A DNA stretch of 64,000 nucleotides from assembly GCA_023264815.1 (NCBI GenBank), contig JAHFUZ010000019.1, positions 1-64,000 of the forward strand. Reading direction: 5' to 3'. Positions 11,473 through 19,814 of this stretch are shown here, one piece after another; the first letter of the stretch is position 1, and the number at the start of each line of letters is the position of its first letter. Position numbers and translations under genes: made by a program. The DNA comes from Arthrobacter sp. Lineage in GTDB: Bacteria; Actinomycetota; Actinomycetes; Actinomycetales; Micrococcaceae. The notes below the pieces were generated by a model that saw only the letters and a program-made list of their open reading frames with translations, ran no database searches and was not told where the DNA came from.

Positions 11473-12510
11473 ATGACTTATTCAGCCGCGGAAAACCGCT
11501 ATGAATCCATGCCCTACCGCCGCGTCGGTCGCAGCGGCCTGAGGCTCCCGGCCATCTCACTGGGACTCTGGCACAACTTCGGTGACGACAAGCCCTTCGA
11601 AACGCAGCGGGCCATCCTGCGCCGCGCGTTCGACCTCGGCGTCACCCACTTCGACCTCGCCAACAACTATGGCCCGCCGTATGGCGCCGCCGAAACCAAC
11701 TTCGGCCGCCACTTCAAGGACGACTTCAGGCCGTACAGGGATGAACTCGTCATCTCCAGCAAGGCCGGCTACGACATGTGGCCCGGCCCGTACGGTAACT
11801 TCGGCTCCCGCAAGTACCTGCTGGCCAGCCTGGACCAGTCGCTGCAGCGCATGGGCCTGGACTACGTGGACATCTTCTACAGCCACCGCCCGGACCCCGA
11901 AACTCCCATGGAAGAGACCATGGGTGCGCTGGACCAGGCCGTCCGGTCCGGCCGGGCCCTGTACGCAGGCATCTCCTCCTACACCCCGGAGCAGACCCTG
12001 GAAGCAGCCCGGATCCTGAAGGAACTGGGCACGCCGCTGCTGATCCACCAGCCCAGCTACTCCATGCTGAACCGCTGGACCGAGAACGGTTCACCAAACC
12101 TGTATGAGGCCCTTGACCAGGTGGGCGCAGGCTCCATTGCCTTCTCGCCGCTCGCCCAGGGGATGCTCACCGACCGGTACCTCAACGGCGTGCCCGCCGA
12201 TTCGCGGGCCGCGCAGCACAAATCCCTGGATCAGGGCATGATCACGGATGAGAACCTGAACCGGATCCGCGGGCTCAACGCCATTGCCGAGGGCCGGGGC
12301 CAGACGCTGGCGCAGCTGGCAATCGCCTGGATCCTCCGCGACCAGGGCAAGGGCTCTGCGGTGACGTCCGCCCTCGTGGGCGCTTCCAGTGTCCGGCAGC
12401 TGGAAGACAGCCTGGCTGCCATCAACAACCTGGACTTCAGCGACGACGAGCTGCACGCCATCGACGAGTTCGCCGTAGAATCGGACATCAACCTCTGGAA
12501 GCAGAAGTAA
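11473..12510 (+). CDS. Aldo/keto reductase, YghZ/MgrA-like
   Basis: A 345-residue NADPH-dependent TIM-barrel oxidoreductase. The tetrad residues sit in FDLANNYGPP (Asp, Tyr), LVISSKAGYDM (Lys) and FYSHRPDPETPMEE (His). The segment GYDMWPGPYGNFGSRKYL is characteristic of the E. coli YghZ (L-glyceraldehyde-3-phosphate reductase) branch, so methylglyoxal or glyceraldehyde-phosphate detoxification is possible; the real substrate is not shown. I chose the ATG at 11473 over that at 11464 because AGGATGG precedes it and a CAGGAT box lies 7 bases upstream. A strong terminator follows. Confidence 0.85.
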   Translation: MTYSAAENRYESMPYRRVGRSGLRLPAISLGLWHNFGDDKPFETQRAILRRAFDLGVTHFDLANNYGPPYGAAETNFGRHFKDDFRPYRDELVISSKAGYDMWPGPYGNFGSRKYLLASLDQSLQRMGLDYVDIFYSHRPDPETPMEETMGALDQAVRSGRALYAGISSYTPEQTLEAARILKELGTPLLIHQPSYSMLNRWTENGSPNLYEALDQVGAGSIAFSPLAQGMLTDRYLNGVPADSRAAQHKSLDQGMITDENLNRIRGLNAIAEGRGQTLAQLAIAWILRDQGKGSAVTSALVGASSVRQLEDSLAAINNLDFSDDELHAIDEFAVESDINLWKQK

Positions 12511-12533
12511 CGGTCTTTTGTCATAGTCCGTAC

Positions 12534-12563
12534 GGTGGGGCCGGGAACAATCCCGGCCCCACC
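12534..12563 (+). terminator. Perfect 13-bp hairpin terminator
   Basis: GGTGGGGCCGGGA pairs exactly with TCCCGGCCCCACC around an ACAA loop, 24 bases after the aldo/keto reductase stop. No T tract is present. Downstream, a TAAGAT box (12573-12578) and a small GCGCC/GGCGC hairpin (12585-12598) may belong to the ino1 promoter and leader. Confidence 0.75.
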
Positions 12564-12673
12564 TCGGTTGGGTAAGATGATAAAGCGCCGCATGGCGCAC
12601 TGCCAGCGCGCCGCCGTCGTACTTTCCCGGTGCTGACCGTCCTGGCGGCTGAGGTTGTCTTCAAAGGAGTTCC

Positions 12674-13759
12674 GTGTCTGCAAATCCGATTCGTGTTGCC
12701 ATCGTTGGTGTGGGCAACTGCGCCGCCTCGCTCGTCCAGGGTGTGCACTACTACCGCGACGCCGATCCCCAGGCCACGATCCCGGGTCTGATGCACGTTG
12801 AGTTCGGCAAGTACCACGTGGGTGACGTCCAGTTCGTCGCAGCGTTCGATGTTGACGGCAAGAAGGTCGGCGTTGACCTGGCCGACGCCATCCTGGCCAG
12901 CGAAAACAACACCATCAAGATTGCCGATGTGCCCCCCACCGGCGTGACCGTCCAGCGCGGCCACACCCTGGACGGCCTCGGCAAGTACTACCTCGAGACC
13001 ATCGAGCAGTCCACCGAAGAGCCCGTTGACATCGTCGCCGCGCTCCGCGAAGCCAAGGCCGACGTGATGGTCTGCTACCTTCCGGTTGGTTCCGAGGATG
13101 CTGCCCACTTCTACGCGCAGGCCGCCATTGATGCCGGCGTGGCCTTCGTCAACGCCCTGCCGGTCTTCATTGCCGGCACCAAGGAATGGGCCGACAAGTT
13201 CACCGCCGCCGGCGTCCCGATCGTGGGCGACGACATCAAGAGCCAGATCGGCGCCACCATCACGCACCGCGTCATGGCCAAGCTGTTCGAAGACCGCGGC
13301 GTCACGCTGGACCGCACGTACCAGCTCAACGTGGGCGGCAACATGGACTTCAAGAACATGCTGGAGCGCGACCGCCTGGAATCCAAGAAGATCTCCAAGA
13401 CCCAGGCTGTCACCTCCAACGTTGAGGCCGAGCTTGCTGCCAAGGACGTGCACATCGGCCCGTCCGACTACGTCCAGTGGCTGGACGACCGCAAATGGGC
13501 CTTCGTCCGCCTCGAAGGCCGCAACTTCGGCGACGCCCCCGTGTCCCTTGAGTACAAGCTCGAAGTCTGGGATTCCCCCAACTCTGCCGGTGTGATCATC
13601 GACGCCATCCGCGCCGCCAAGATCGGCCTGGACCGCGGCATCGGCGGCCCGCTGCTTTCCGCCTCCAGCTACTTCATGAAGTCTCCGCCGGAGCAGTTCA
13701 ACGACGACCTCGCCCGCGAAAAGGTCGAGGCCTTCATCCGCGGCGACCTGGAGCGCTAA
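12674..13759 (+). CDS. ino1: Inositol-3-phosphate synthase
   Basis: A 361-residue actinobacterial-type myo-inositol-1-phosphate synthase that isomerises glucose-6-phosphate to inositol-3-phosphate using NAD+. The N-terminal Rossmann motif [16 protein letters not shown], the segment [12 protein letters not shown] and [15 protein letters not shown] identify the family. It starts at a GTG preceded by AAAGGAG. Inositol-3-phosphate is the acceptor used by MshA, whose gene lies 3 kb away on the other strand, so the product most likely feeds mycothiol and inositol lipids. The gene is convergent with fhs, with a repeat element between them. Confidence 0.94.
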   Translation: MSANPIRVAIVGVGNCAASLVQGVHYYRDADPQATIPGLMHVEFGKYHVGDVQFVAAFDVDGKKVGVDLADAILASENNTIKIADVPPTGVTVQRGHTLDGLGKYYLETIEQSTEEPVDIVAALREAKADVMVCYLPVGSEDAAHFYAQAAIDAGVAFVNALPVFIAGTKEWADKFTAAGVPIVGDDIKSQIGATITHRVMAKLFEDRGVTLDRTYQLNVGGNMDFKNMLERDRLESKKISKTQAVTSNVEAELAAKDVHIGPSDYVQWLDDRKWAFVRLEGRNFGDAPVSLEYKLEVWDSPNSAGVIIDAIRAAKIGLDRGIGGPLLSASSYFMKSPPEQFNDDLAREKVEAFIRGDLER

Positions 13760-13786
13760 CCAGCACCTCCCGCCCGCCCTTTTGGG

Positions 13787-13987
13787 GACGCTCTCTCACA
13801 TAATGTGGGTTTTTCCGCGACGCTCTCTCACTGATCGGTGGGGGAGCGTCGCGGCGTTAACTTGGGGAATCCGGCCAGCCGCGCAGACCTACGATGGCGT
13901 CAGTGGCTGCGGCAGCGAGCGTCGGCCGGAAACCGACATTAAGTGAGAGAGGGTCCCATAAAAACCCACGTTAAGTGAGAGAGCATC
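13787..13987. repeat. Palindromic intergenic repeat element (about 200 bp)
   Basis: The outer arms at 13787-13814 and 13960-13986 are near-perfect inverted copies of each other: GCTCTCTCAC and GTGGGTTTTT on the left, AAAAACCCAC and GTGAGAGAGC on the right. Inner inverted copies of the same CTCTCTCAC/GTGAGAGAG words lie at about 13823-13832 and 13941-13951. The element fills the gap between the convergent genes ino1 and fhs. Its size and structure resemble a REP/BIME or MITE-like repeat, or a long bidirectional terminator. No transposase or clear target duplication is seen. Confidence 0.65.
13815..13854. terminator. Strong hairpin inside the palindromic element
   Basis: CCGCGACGCTC (13815-13825) pairs with GAGCGTCGCGG (13844-13854). 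The stem extends inward with G-U pairs to about 17 bp around a TGATCG loop. It lies 56 bases after the ino1 stop and could end transcription of ino1, of fhs, or of both. Confidence 0.5.
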
Positions 13988-13990
13988 GGG

Positions 13991-15673
13991 TTAGGAGAGG
14001 CCTATGGGGTTTCCGGCGTCGTCCACGTCCATGCGCATGGCGGCCGGGGCGGCGGGGAGGCCGGGCATCGTCATCACCGCACCGGTCAGGGCCACGATGA
14101 AGCCTGCGCCGGTCTTGGGAATAAGGTCGCGCACATGGATGGTGAAGCCCTTGGGTGCGCCGAGCCGGGAGGCGTCGTCGGTGAAGGAGTACTGGGTCTT
14201 GGCCATGCAGACGGGCAGCCCGGACCAGCCGTTCTTTTCGATGTCGGCCAGGCGTTTGAGGGCGGGGACGGAGAAATCCACGCCGTCGGCCCCGTAGATC
14301 TCCTGGGCGATGGTGCGGATCTTCTCCTCCACAGGCAGGTCCAGCGGATACAGGTGCCGGAAGCTGTTCGGCGCCGCGACCGCCGCCGCCACTTTCGCCG
14401 CCAGTTCGTCACCGCCGTCGCCACCGCCGCCCCGTCCCCACACGTCCGCCACCGCTGCCTGCACGCCCTCCGCCGCACACCAGTCCAGCAGCCAGTCCAG
14501 TTCCTCGGCAGTGTCGGAGGAGAACCTGTTGATGGCCACCACCGGCGCCACGCCGAACTTCTCCACGTTGTGTACGTGCCGCCGGAGATTCTCGACGCCA
14601 GCCTCCAGCGCCTCGAGGTCAGGCTCGGTAAGCCGGTCCTTGGGCACGCCACCGTGCATCTTGAGCGCGCGGACAGTGGCCACCACCACGACGGCTGACG
14701 GCGCCACGTCGCCAATCCGGGCCTTGATGTCCATGAACTTTTCAGCCCCGAGGTCCGCGCCGAAACCGGCCTCGGTAACCACGATGTCGGCGAGCCGCCG
14801 GGCCGTCTGGGTGGCGATCAGTGAGTTGCAGCCGTGTGCGATGTTGGCGAACGGCCCGCCGTGCACCAGGGCCGGTGTGCCCGCGATGGTCTGGACCAGA
14901 TTGGGCTTGATGGCGTCCCGAAGCAGCAGGGTCAGCGCGCCCTGGACGCCGAGGTCAGCCACCGTGACAGGAACCCGGGAGTAGGTGTACCCGAACGTGA
15001 TCCGGCCCAGGCGCTCGCGCAGGTCGGCCAGATCCGTGGCCAAACAGAACACGGCCATGATCTCCGACGCCACGGTGATGTCGAAGCCGTCCTGCCGCGG
15101 CACGCCCTGCGTAGGCCCGCCCAGCCCGATGACCACCTCGCGGAGCGACCTGTCGTTCATGTCCAGGACCCGCTTGAACGTCATCCGCCGCGGATCGATG
15201 TTCAGCTCGTTGCCCTGGTAAATGTGGTTATCCACCAAAGCCATCAGAGCGTTGTTCGCAGACGTCACGGCGTGGAAGTCGCCCGTAAAATGCAGGTTGA
15301 TCTCGTCCATCGGCAGCACCTGGGAGTAGCCGCCGCCGGTGGCGCCGCCCTTCATGCCGAGGATGGGGCCGAGCGACGGTTCGCGCAGTGCGATCATCAC
15401 CTTATGGCCCGCCCGGGCCAGCGAATCAGCCAGCCCCACCGTGGTGGTTGACTTGCCCTCCCCGGCCGGGGTGGGCGACATCGCGGACACGAGCACCACC
15501 TTCCCGGCAGGCGCCGGCGCTGTCAACAGGGATGGGTCTATCTTCGCCTTGTACCGCCCGTACAGCTCCAGGGCGGACGCGTTGATGCCCGCCCCGGCCG
15601 CGATGTCCTCAATAGGCCTGATGCTGGCCTGCCGGGCGATCTCGAGGTCGCTCAGGGGATTCAGGCCAGTCAT
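13991..15673 (-). CDS. fhs: Formate--tetrahydrofolate ligase
   Basis: A 560-residue enzyme that joins formate to tetrahydrofolate with ATP, giving 10-formyl-THF for purine and one-carbon metabolism. The P-loop [19 protein letters not shown] and the segments [21 protein letters not shown] and [15 protein letters not shown] are typical of Fhs. The ATG at 15673 is preceded by AAGGAG, which overlaps the TAA of mshA, so translation is probably coupled. It is the last gene before the palindromic element. Confidence 0.95.
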   Translation of the reverse strand: MTGLNPLSDLEIARQASIRPIEDIAAGAGINASALELYGRYKAKIDPSLLTAPAPAGKVVLVSAMSPTPAGEGKSTTTVGLADSLARAGHKVMIALREPSLGPILGMKGGATGGGYSQVLPMDEINLHFTGDFHAVTSANNALMALVDNHIYQGNELNIDPRRMTFKRVLDMNDRSLREVVIGLGGPTQGVPRQDGFDITVASEIMAVFCLATDLADLRERLGRITFGYTYSRVPVTVADLGVQGALTLLLRDAIKPNLVQTIAGTPALVHGGPFANIAHGCNSLIATQTARRLADIVVTEAGFGADLGAEKFMDIKARIGDVAPSAVVVVATVRALKMHGGVPKDRLTEPDLEALEAGVENLRRHVHNVEKFGVAPVVAINRFSSDTAEELDWLLDWCAAEGVQAAVADVWGRGGGGDGGDELAAKVAAAVAAPNSFRHLYPLDLPVEEKIRTIAQEIYGADGVDFSVPALKRLADIEKNGWSGLPVCMAKTQYSFTDDASRLGAPKGFTIHVRDLIPKTGAGFIVALTGAVMTMPGLPAAPAAMRMDVDDAGNPIGLS

Positions 15674-15682
15674 TCGCTCTCC

Positions 15683-16975
15683 TTAGGGTGCCGCTACGGC
15701 GGCTGCCGCAGGCTCAACCGGTACGGCGGGCAGCAGGCGGTTTGCCAGATGCTGTTCGACGGCGGTGTGGTAGGTCTCCAGGGTGATGGCGGCCGTGCGG
15801 TTCCAGCCCAGGTTCTCCGCCCGGATGGCTGCGGCCCGCCCCATGTCGGCACGCGTTTGCGGATCGTCGTACAGGGCTTCGAGCGCATCTGCCCAGTCCT
15901 TCGCGTGGTGCCCGTCCACCAGCAGCCCGGTCCGGCCATGGCAGATGGCCCGCGACAGGCCGCCCACCCGCGTACCCACCACGGGGGTGCCGCAGGCCTG
16001 CGCCTCGATGGCCACCAGCCCGAACGACTCGCTGTAGGAGGGCATCACCACAACGTCCGCCGCCCTGAACCAGGAGGCCAGCTCGGCCGCACCCACCGGC
16101 GGAAGGTGCGTGACGACGTCGTCCATTCCGGATTCCGCGATCAACTGCCGCAGGTTGAAGTCCTTGTTGCCGCTCAGCGCACCCAGGACGGTGAGCCGGA
16201 GATCGATTTCAGGCCGCCGTTTCCGCAGCAGGGCAGCGGCCTTTAACAGGACCTGCGGACCTTTCAGCCGCTGGATCCGTCCGGCGAACAGTACGTGGAA
16301 CGTCTCCGGCGGGACGCCCCGCTCCGCCCGGGACCGGGCCCGGAACGCCGGCGTGAACGTGCTGAGGTCCACTCCCGGCGGGGCCACATCGATCCGGTCG
16401 GCCTCGGCGCCGTAGTGCGAGACAAGTTCCTTGGCTTCGGCGCTGGTGTTGGCCACGAGGCGGGCTGCGCCGTCGACGATCCGGTGCTCGCCCTCTTCCC
16501 GCCGCCGCGGCTCGGGCTGTTCGCCGGACTGCAGCAGGAGATTCTTGACCTTGGCCATGGTGTGCATGGTGTGGACCAGCGGCACGCCCCACAGCCCGGC
16601 GAGTTCCAGGCCGGCGATCCCGGACACCCAGTAATGCGAGTGGATGACGTCGTACCTGCCGTGCCGCTGCTGCTGGCGGATCTCCTCTATCTTGGCCACC
16701 ATGCTGTGGAGAAGTTCGGGCAATTCCTCCTTGGGGATTTTCCGCGGCGGCCCGGCCAGCACGTTGTGGACGCAGACACCGGGGCTGGGATGCTCGACGG
16801 CGGGCTGCCCGGCCGAGGTGGAGCGCGTGAAGATCTCCACTTCCACCCCGGTTTCGGCCAGCGCGGCGGCCAGCTCACGGATATAGACGTTCATCCCGCC
16901 CGCGTCGCCGGAACCGGGCTGTTCCAGGGGGGAGGTATGGAGGGAGAGTAATGCGACCCTGCGGATCAGTGTCAT
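15683..16975 (-). CDS. mshA: D-inositol-3-phosphate glycosyltransferase (mycothiol synthesis)
   Basis: A 430-residue GT4 retaining glycosyltransferase. MshA transfers GlcNAc from UDP-GlcNAc to inositol-3-phosphate in the first step of mycothiol synthesis. The signature GSGDAGGMNVYIRELA near the N-terminus, DVIHSHYWVSG, and the EAQACGTPVVGTRVGGL donor-site loop identify it. I chose the ATG at 16975 because GGAGGGG precedes it and MTLIRRVALLSLHTSPLEQP is the conserved beginning; 34 further codons upstream are unconserved. fhs follows after 9 bases, and ino1, which makes its acceptor, is nearby. Confidence 0.92.
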   Translation of the reverse strand: MTLIRRVALLSLHTSPLEQPGSGDAGGMNVYIRELAAALAETGVEVEIFTRSTSAGQPAVEHPSPGVCVHNVLAGPPRKIPKEELPELLHSMVAKIEEIRQQQRHGRYDVIHSHYWVSGIAGLELAGLWGVPLVHTMHTMAKVKNLLLQSGEQPEPRRREEGEHRIVDGAARLVANTSAEAKELVSHYGAEADRIDVAPPGVDLSTFTPAFRARSRAERGVPPETFHVLFAGRIQRLKGPQVLLKAAALLRKRRPEIDLRLTVLGALSGNKDFNLRQLIAESGMDDVVTHLPPVGAAELASWFRAADVVVMPSYSESFGLVAIEAQACGTPVVGTRVGGLSRAICHGRTGLLVDGHHAKDWADALEALYDDPQTRADMGRAAAIRAENLGWNRTAAITLETYHTAVEQHLANRLLPAVPVEPAAAAVAAP

Positions 16976-17036
16976 GGCCCCTCCTTCCCGCCTCCGGCAC
17001 GGCGTCCGCCCCGGCTTTTGTGCATTCGGTAAAACA

Positions 17037-18551
17037 TTACTCCTGCCGCCACAGTGCACCCAGCGCGGGGAAAGCACGCTCGTAACCGGCCAGCAACTCC
17101 GCCGCCAGCCCCGGGGGGTCCACCAGCGGATGCCGGCCGAAGGCCTCGACAGCGGCCTCCCGGTCGCCCTGGGTCGCGGCCCGGACGGTGAGCTGCTCCA
17201 CCTCCTTGACCCGGCGCAGCAGCGCCAGTTGCTCCGGACCGGGAGCCGACTGCGGAAGCGGCACAGCGCCGTCGGGCGTCACCGCGCAGGGGACCTCGAC
17301 GACGGCGTCCGGCGGCAGCCCCGGAACGGCGGGCTGTGGCGGAGGTGCTGGAGCCGGGCCGGAGGTCCCGGGCACGGGATCGGCCGGAAGGCTGTTCGGT
17401 GTGTTCAGGATGAGCTGGGCATCGCCGGCACCCGCCAAGGCCCGCATCACGGCCAGGGCCACCCGCTCATAGCCGCCGCCGGCGAGATCGGCCTCATCCC
17501 GCTGCCCACCGTGGGTCCGGGCCTCGGCCAGATAGCCCTCCTCGCGGGAGCGCCGGGCCGCATCCCACAGCAGGTACGCGTCCGCGCCGCCGGCTGCGAG
17601 CCGCGGGTACAGCCCGGCCTGCTGCTGGTGGATGGACTCGCCGCGGGTAGTGGCCATGGCGCGCATCGCCGCGGCGGCGCTGTCCCGCTGGTAGTAGTAA
17701 TAGAGGTATTCGTTGGGCAACGCACCCAGCTCCGCAAGGAACGGCTGGGGGAAGAGCCGGCCTTCCTCGAAGGAGGCGAGGGCGGCGGGATCGGCAAGCA
17801 GCCCGGGAAGCAGGTCCCGGCCGGCCGCCTCCAGCCGGTACAGCCAGCCGAGGTGGTTCAGCCCGTAGTAGCCCACGCCGTCGAGCCTTCCGTCAGGCAG
17901 CGGGACGCCAGCCGCCAGGGCCGCCCGGTGCACTAGCCCGCCCGCGGAATCGCAGATCCCCATGATCTTCCGTCCAAGGATTGGCACGAGGGCCTCGGTG
18001 ACCATGCCGGCCGGGTTGGTGAAGTTGATCAGCCAGGCGTCCGGGCAGTGTTCGCGCATCCCGTGGGCCAGGTGCAGCATCTCCGGGATGGTCCGCAGGG
18101 CATAGGAAATGCCGCCGGCGCCGGTGGTTTCCTGGCCAAGCAGCCCCAGGTCCTGGGCCACGCGTTCGTCGGCGACCCGGCCGGCCGTGCCGCCAGGGCG
18201 GATTGCGGCGAACACCATATCGGCGCCGCGGAGCGCGTCCGGCAGGGACGTGGTGGCGCGGACGGCAGGAGGCCGGGCACCCTGGGGCGTGCCGCCGCCG
18301 TCGGACGCCCCGCCGGAGGACGCCCCGCCGGAGGACGCCCCGCCGGAGGTCACGCCGCCGGGCGATGGCCCGGGTGATGGTCCGGCGGGCAGCGGCATGG
18401 CACGCAGGACCGCTGTGATGGCGTCGAGGCGGCCTGGGTCCACGTCGAACAGCACCAGTTCGCTGACCAGCCCGGCGAAGGGGCCCGAGGCCAGCGCCCG
18501 GTACACGAGGGGCACCCGGAATCCGCCGCCGCCGGCAATCATGAGCCGCAT
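17037..18551 (-). CDS. Glycoside hydrolase family 4 (6-phospho-beta-glucosidase-like)
   Basis: A 504-residue NAD+- and metal-dependent glycosidase. MRLMIAGGGGFRVPLVYRAL is the Rossmann start; LINFTNPAGMVTEAL, GICDSAGGLVHRA and GLNHLGW (metal-binding Cys and His) are GH4 motifs. The natural substrate is not clear from sequence; 6-phospho-beta-glucosides are typical of the branch. Residues about 52-85 form a Gly/Ser/Pro-rich insert that includes three exact 15-base repeats. The ATG at 18551 has no ribosome site but lies 7 bases downstream of a TACACT -10 box. It is divergent from a PfkB kinase gene, which suggests joint sugar utilisation. Confidence 0.85.
   Translation of the reverse strand: MRLMIAGGGGFRVPLVYRALASGPFAGLVSELVLFDVDPGRLDAITAVLRAMPLPAGPSPGPSPGGVTSGGASSGGASSGGASDGGGTPQGARPPAVRATTSLPDALRGADMVFAAIRPGGTAGRVADERVAQDLGLLGQETTGAGGISYALRTIPEMLHLAHGMREHCPDAWLINFTNPAGMVTEALVPILGRKIMGICDSAGGLVHRAALAAGVPLPDGRLDGVGYYGLNHLGWLYRLEAAGRDLLPGLLADPAALASFEEGRLFPQPFLAELGALPNEYLYYYYQRDSAAAAMRAMATTRGESIHQQQAGLYPRLAAGGADAYLLWDAARRSREEGYLAEARTHGGQRDEADLAGGGYERVALAVMRALAGAGDAQLILNTPNSLPADPVPGTSGPAPAPPPQPAVPGLPPDAVVEVPCAVTPDGAVPLPQSAPGPEQLALLRRVKEVEQLTVRAATQGDREAAVEAFGRHPLVDPPGLAAELLAGYERAFPALGALWRQE
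18303..18347 (-). repeat. Three perfect 15-bp tandem repeats inside the GH4 gene
   Basis: The unit GGACGCCCCGCCGGA occurs three times without a mismatch, followed by a diverged partial copy. On the coding strand it encodes repeats of Ser-Gly-Gly-Ala-Ser in a surface-type insert. Because the unit is a multiple of three, copy number can change without breaking the frame. Confidence 0.9.
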
Positions 18552-18558
18552 AGTCAGC

Positions 18559-18564
18559 AGTGTA
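18559..18564 (-). promoter_or_regulatory. -10 box (TACACT) of the GH4 gene, predicted leaderless
   Basis: TACACT on the minus strand ends 7 bases before the GH4 ATG. The divergent kinase promoter lies about 60 bases away, so one regulator could act on both. Confidence 0.5.
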
Positions 18565-18621
18565 GGCCGCAGGTGTGAAACGCGCCCGCGGGCGCCCCTA
18601 CCGCAGCGTGGCGGCAGGGCG

Positions 18622-18627
18622 TAGTCT
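18622..18627 (+). promoter_or_regulatory. -10 box (TAGTCT) of the PfkB-family gene, predicted leaderless
   Basis: TAGTCT ends 7 bases before the ATG at 18635. This supports that start over in-frame upstream codons. Confidence 0.5.
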
Positions 18628-18634
18628 GCCGGAC

Positions 18635-19726
18635 ATGGACGCCATCCCGGACCGCCGTTTCGATCCGCTCTCAGCCGTCCGTACACAGGCCGACGGCGGG
18701 TTCGACCTCATCCTTGCGGGCACAGTCTTCCAGGACATCATCTTCACGGGCCTGCCCCACGCGCCCGAGCCCGGCACCGAAATCTGGAGCGAAGGGATGG
18801 GCAGCTGCCCGGGCGGTGTGGCGAACCAGGCCATCGCCGCGGCGAGGCTGGGCCTGAAGACCGGGCTCGCCGCCGCGTTCGGGGACGACGGCTATGGCGA
18901 CTACAACTGGAAAATCCTCGCCGGTCAGGAGCACGTGGACCTGAGCCTGTCCCGCCGGGTGAAGGGCTGGCATTCGCCGGTGACCGTCTCGCTCAGCGTC
19001 AAGCATGACCGGTCCCTGGTGACACACGGCCACCCGGCTCCGGTGACGGCATCCGAACTCATCGGTTCACCGCCGCAGGCGCTCGCCGGCATTGCCGAGC
19101 TCGGCGTCGAGATTGAACCGTGGGCCCAAGCCGCACACCATGCCGGGGTCAAGCTGTTCGGGGACGTGGGCTGGGACCCCAGCGGAGAGTGGGCCCCCAT
19201 CCGCCTGGAGAATCTGAGGTACTTCCAGGCGTTCCTGCCCAACCAGCGCGAGGCCATGGCGTTCACAGGCAAGGACAACCCCTGGTCGGCGCTTTACGCT
19301 CTGGCGGACCGGGTCCCTGTGGCCGTGGTGACCCTCGGCGCGCAGGGGGCCATGGCCGTGGACTCCGAAACGGGGGAGGAAGAGTGGGTGCCGTCACTGC
19401 CGGTGACCGCTTATGATCCCACCGGCGCCGGTGACTGCTTCGACGCCGCCTTCATCGTGGGCAGCCTGGCCGGCTGGCCACTGGGGAACAGGCTCCGCTT
19501 CGCCAATCTTTGCGCCTCCCTCGCCGTCCAGGAGGTGGGCGGTTCGCTGGCTGCGCCCGGCTGGGGCGACATCGCCGACTGGTGGAAACGGGCCAACGCC
19601 CGGCCGGAACGCCAGAGCAGCCAGTGGCTCCGCCGCTTCGAATTCCTCGCGGACATTGTCAGCGACGTACCGCTCGCCGCCCAGCGCCGGGCCAGCGCCA
19701 CCATCGCGCACCTCTCGGACGCGTAA
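18635..19726 (+). CDS. PfkB-family carbohydrate kinase
   Basis: A 363-residue ribokinase-type kinase. The glycine-rich GSCPGGVANQAIAAARLG and the C-terminal DPTGAGDCFDAAF, with the catalytic Asp in GAGD, are the two PfkB signatures. The sugar or nucleoside substrate cannot be told from sequence. The ATG at 18635 fits a leaderless start. The gene diverges from the GH4 glycosidase with an 83-bp gap that holds both promoters, so the pair may process a glycoside and its released sugar. Confidence 0.85.
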   Translation: MDAIPDRRFDPLSAVRTQADGGFDLILAGTVFQDIIFTGLPHAPEPGTEIWSEGMGSCPGGVANQAIAAARLGLKTGLAAAFGDDGYGDYNWKILAGQEHVDLSLSRRVKGWHSPVTVSLSVKHDRSLVTHGHPAPVTASELIGSPPQALAGIAELGVEIEPWAQAAHHAGVKLFGDVGWDPSGEWAPIRLENLRYFQAFLPNQREAMAFTGKDNPWSALYALADRVPVAVVTLGAQGAMAVDSETGEEEWVPSLPVTAYDPTGAGDCFDAAFIVGSLAGWPLGNRLRFANLCASLAVQEVGGSLAAPGWGDIADWWKRANARPERQSSQWLRRFEFLADIVSDVPLAAQRRASATIAHLSDA

Positions 19727-19801
19727 GCCCGACGGCGGGCGGCCAGCTGTGGTGTGCAGGCTCTGAAAAGCGGCTGTGATTTGCGGCTGCGCCGCCCGGA
19801 C

Positions 19802-19807
19802 TAGAAT
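19802..19807 (+). promoter_or_regulatory. -10 box (TAGAAT) of alr, predicted leaderless
   Basis: TAGAAT ends 7 bases before the GTG at 19815. A possible -35 TTGCGG lies at 19781-19786, with a short 15-base spacer. Confidence 0.55.
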
Positions 19808-19814
19808 CACTAAG

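Noticed and set aside
13787..13987. Palindromic element considered as an insertion sequence
   Set aside because: There is no transposase and the element is only 200 bp. It is reported as a repeat only.
15580..16975. mshA considered as sucrose-phosphate synthase or another GT4 enzyme
   Set aside because: The GSGDAGGMNVYIREL start, the nearby ino1 gene and the length fit MshA better.
18303..18347. Regularly spaced short repeats considered as a CRISPR array
   Set aside because: The repeats are directly joined without spacers, are in frame inside the GH4 gene and encode a simple peptide repeat.
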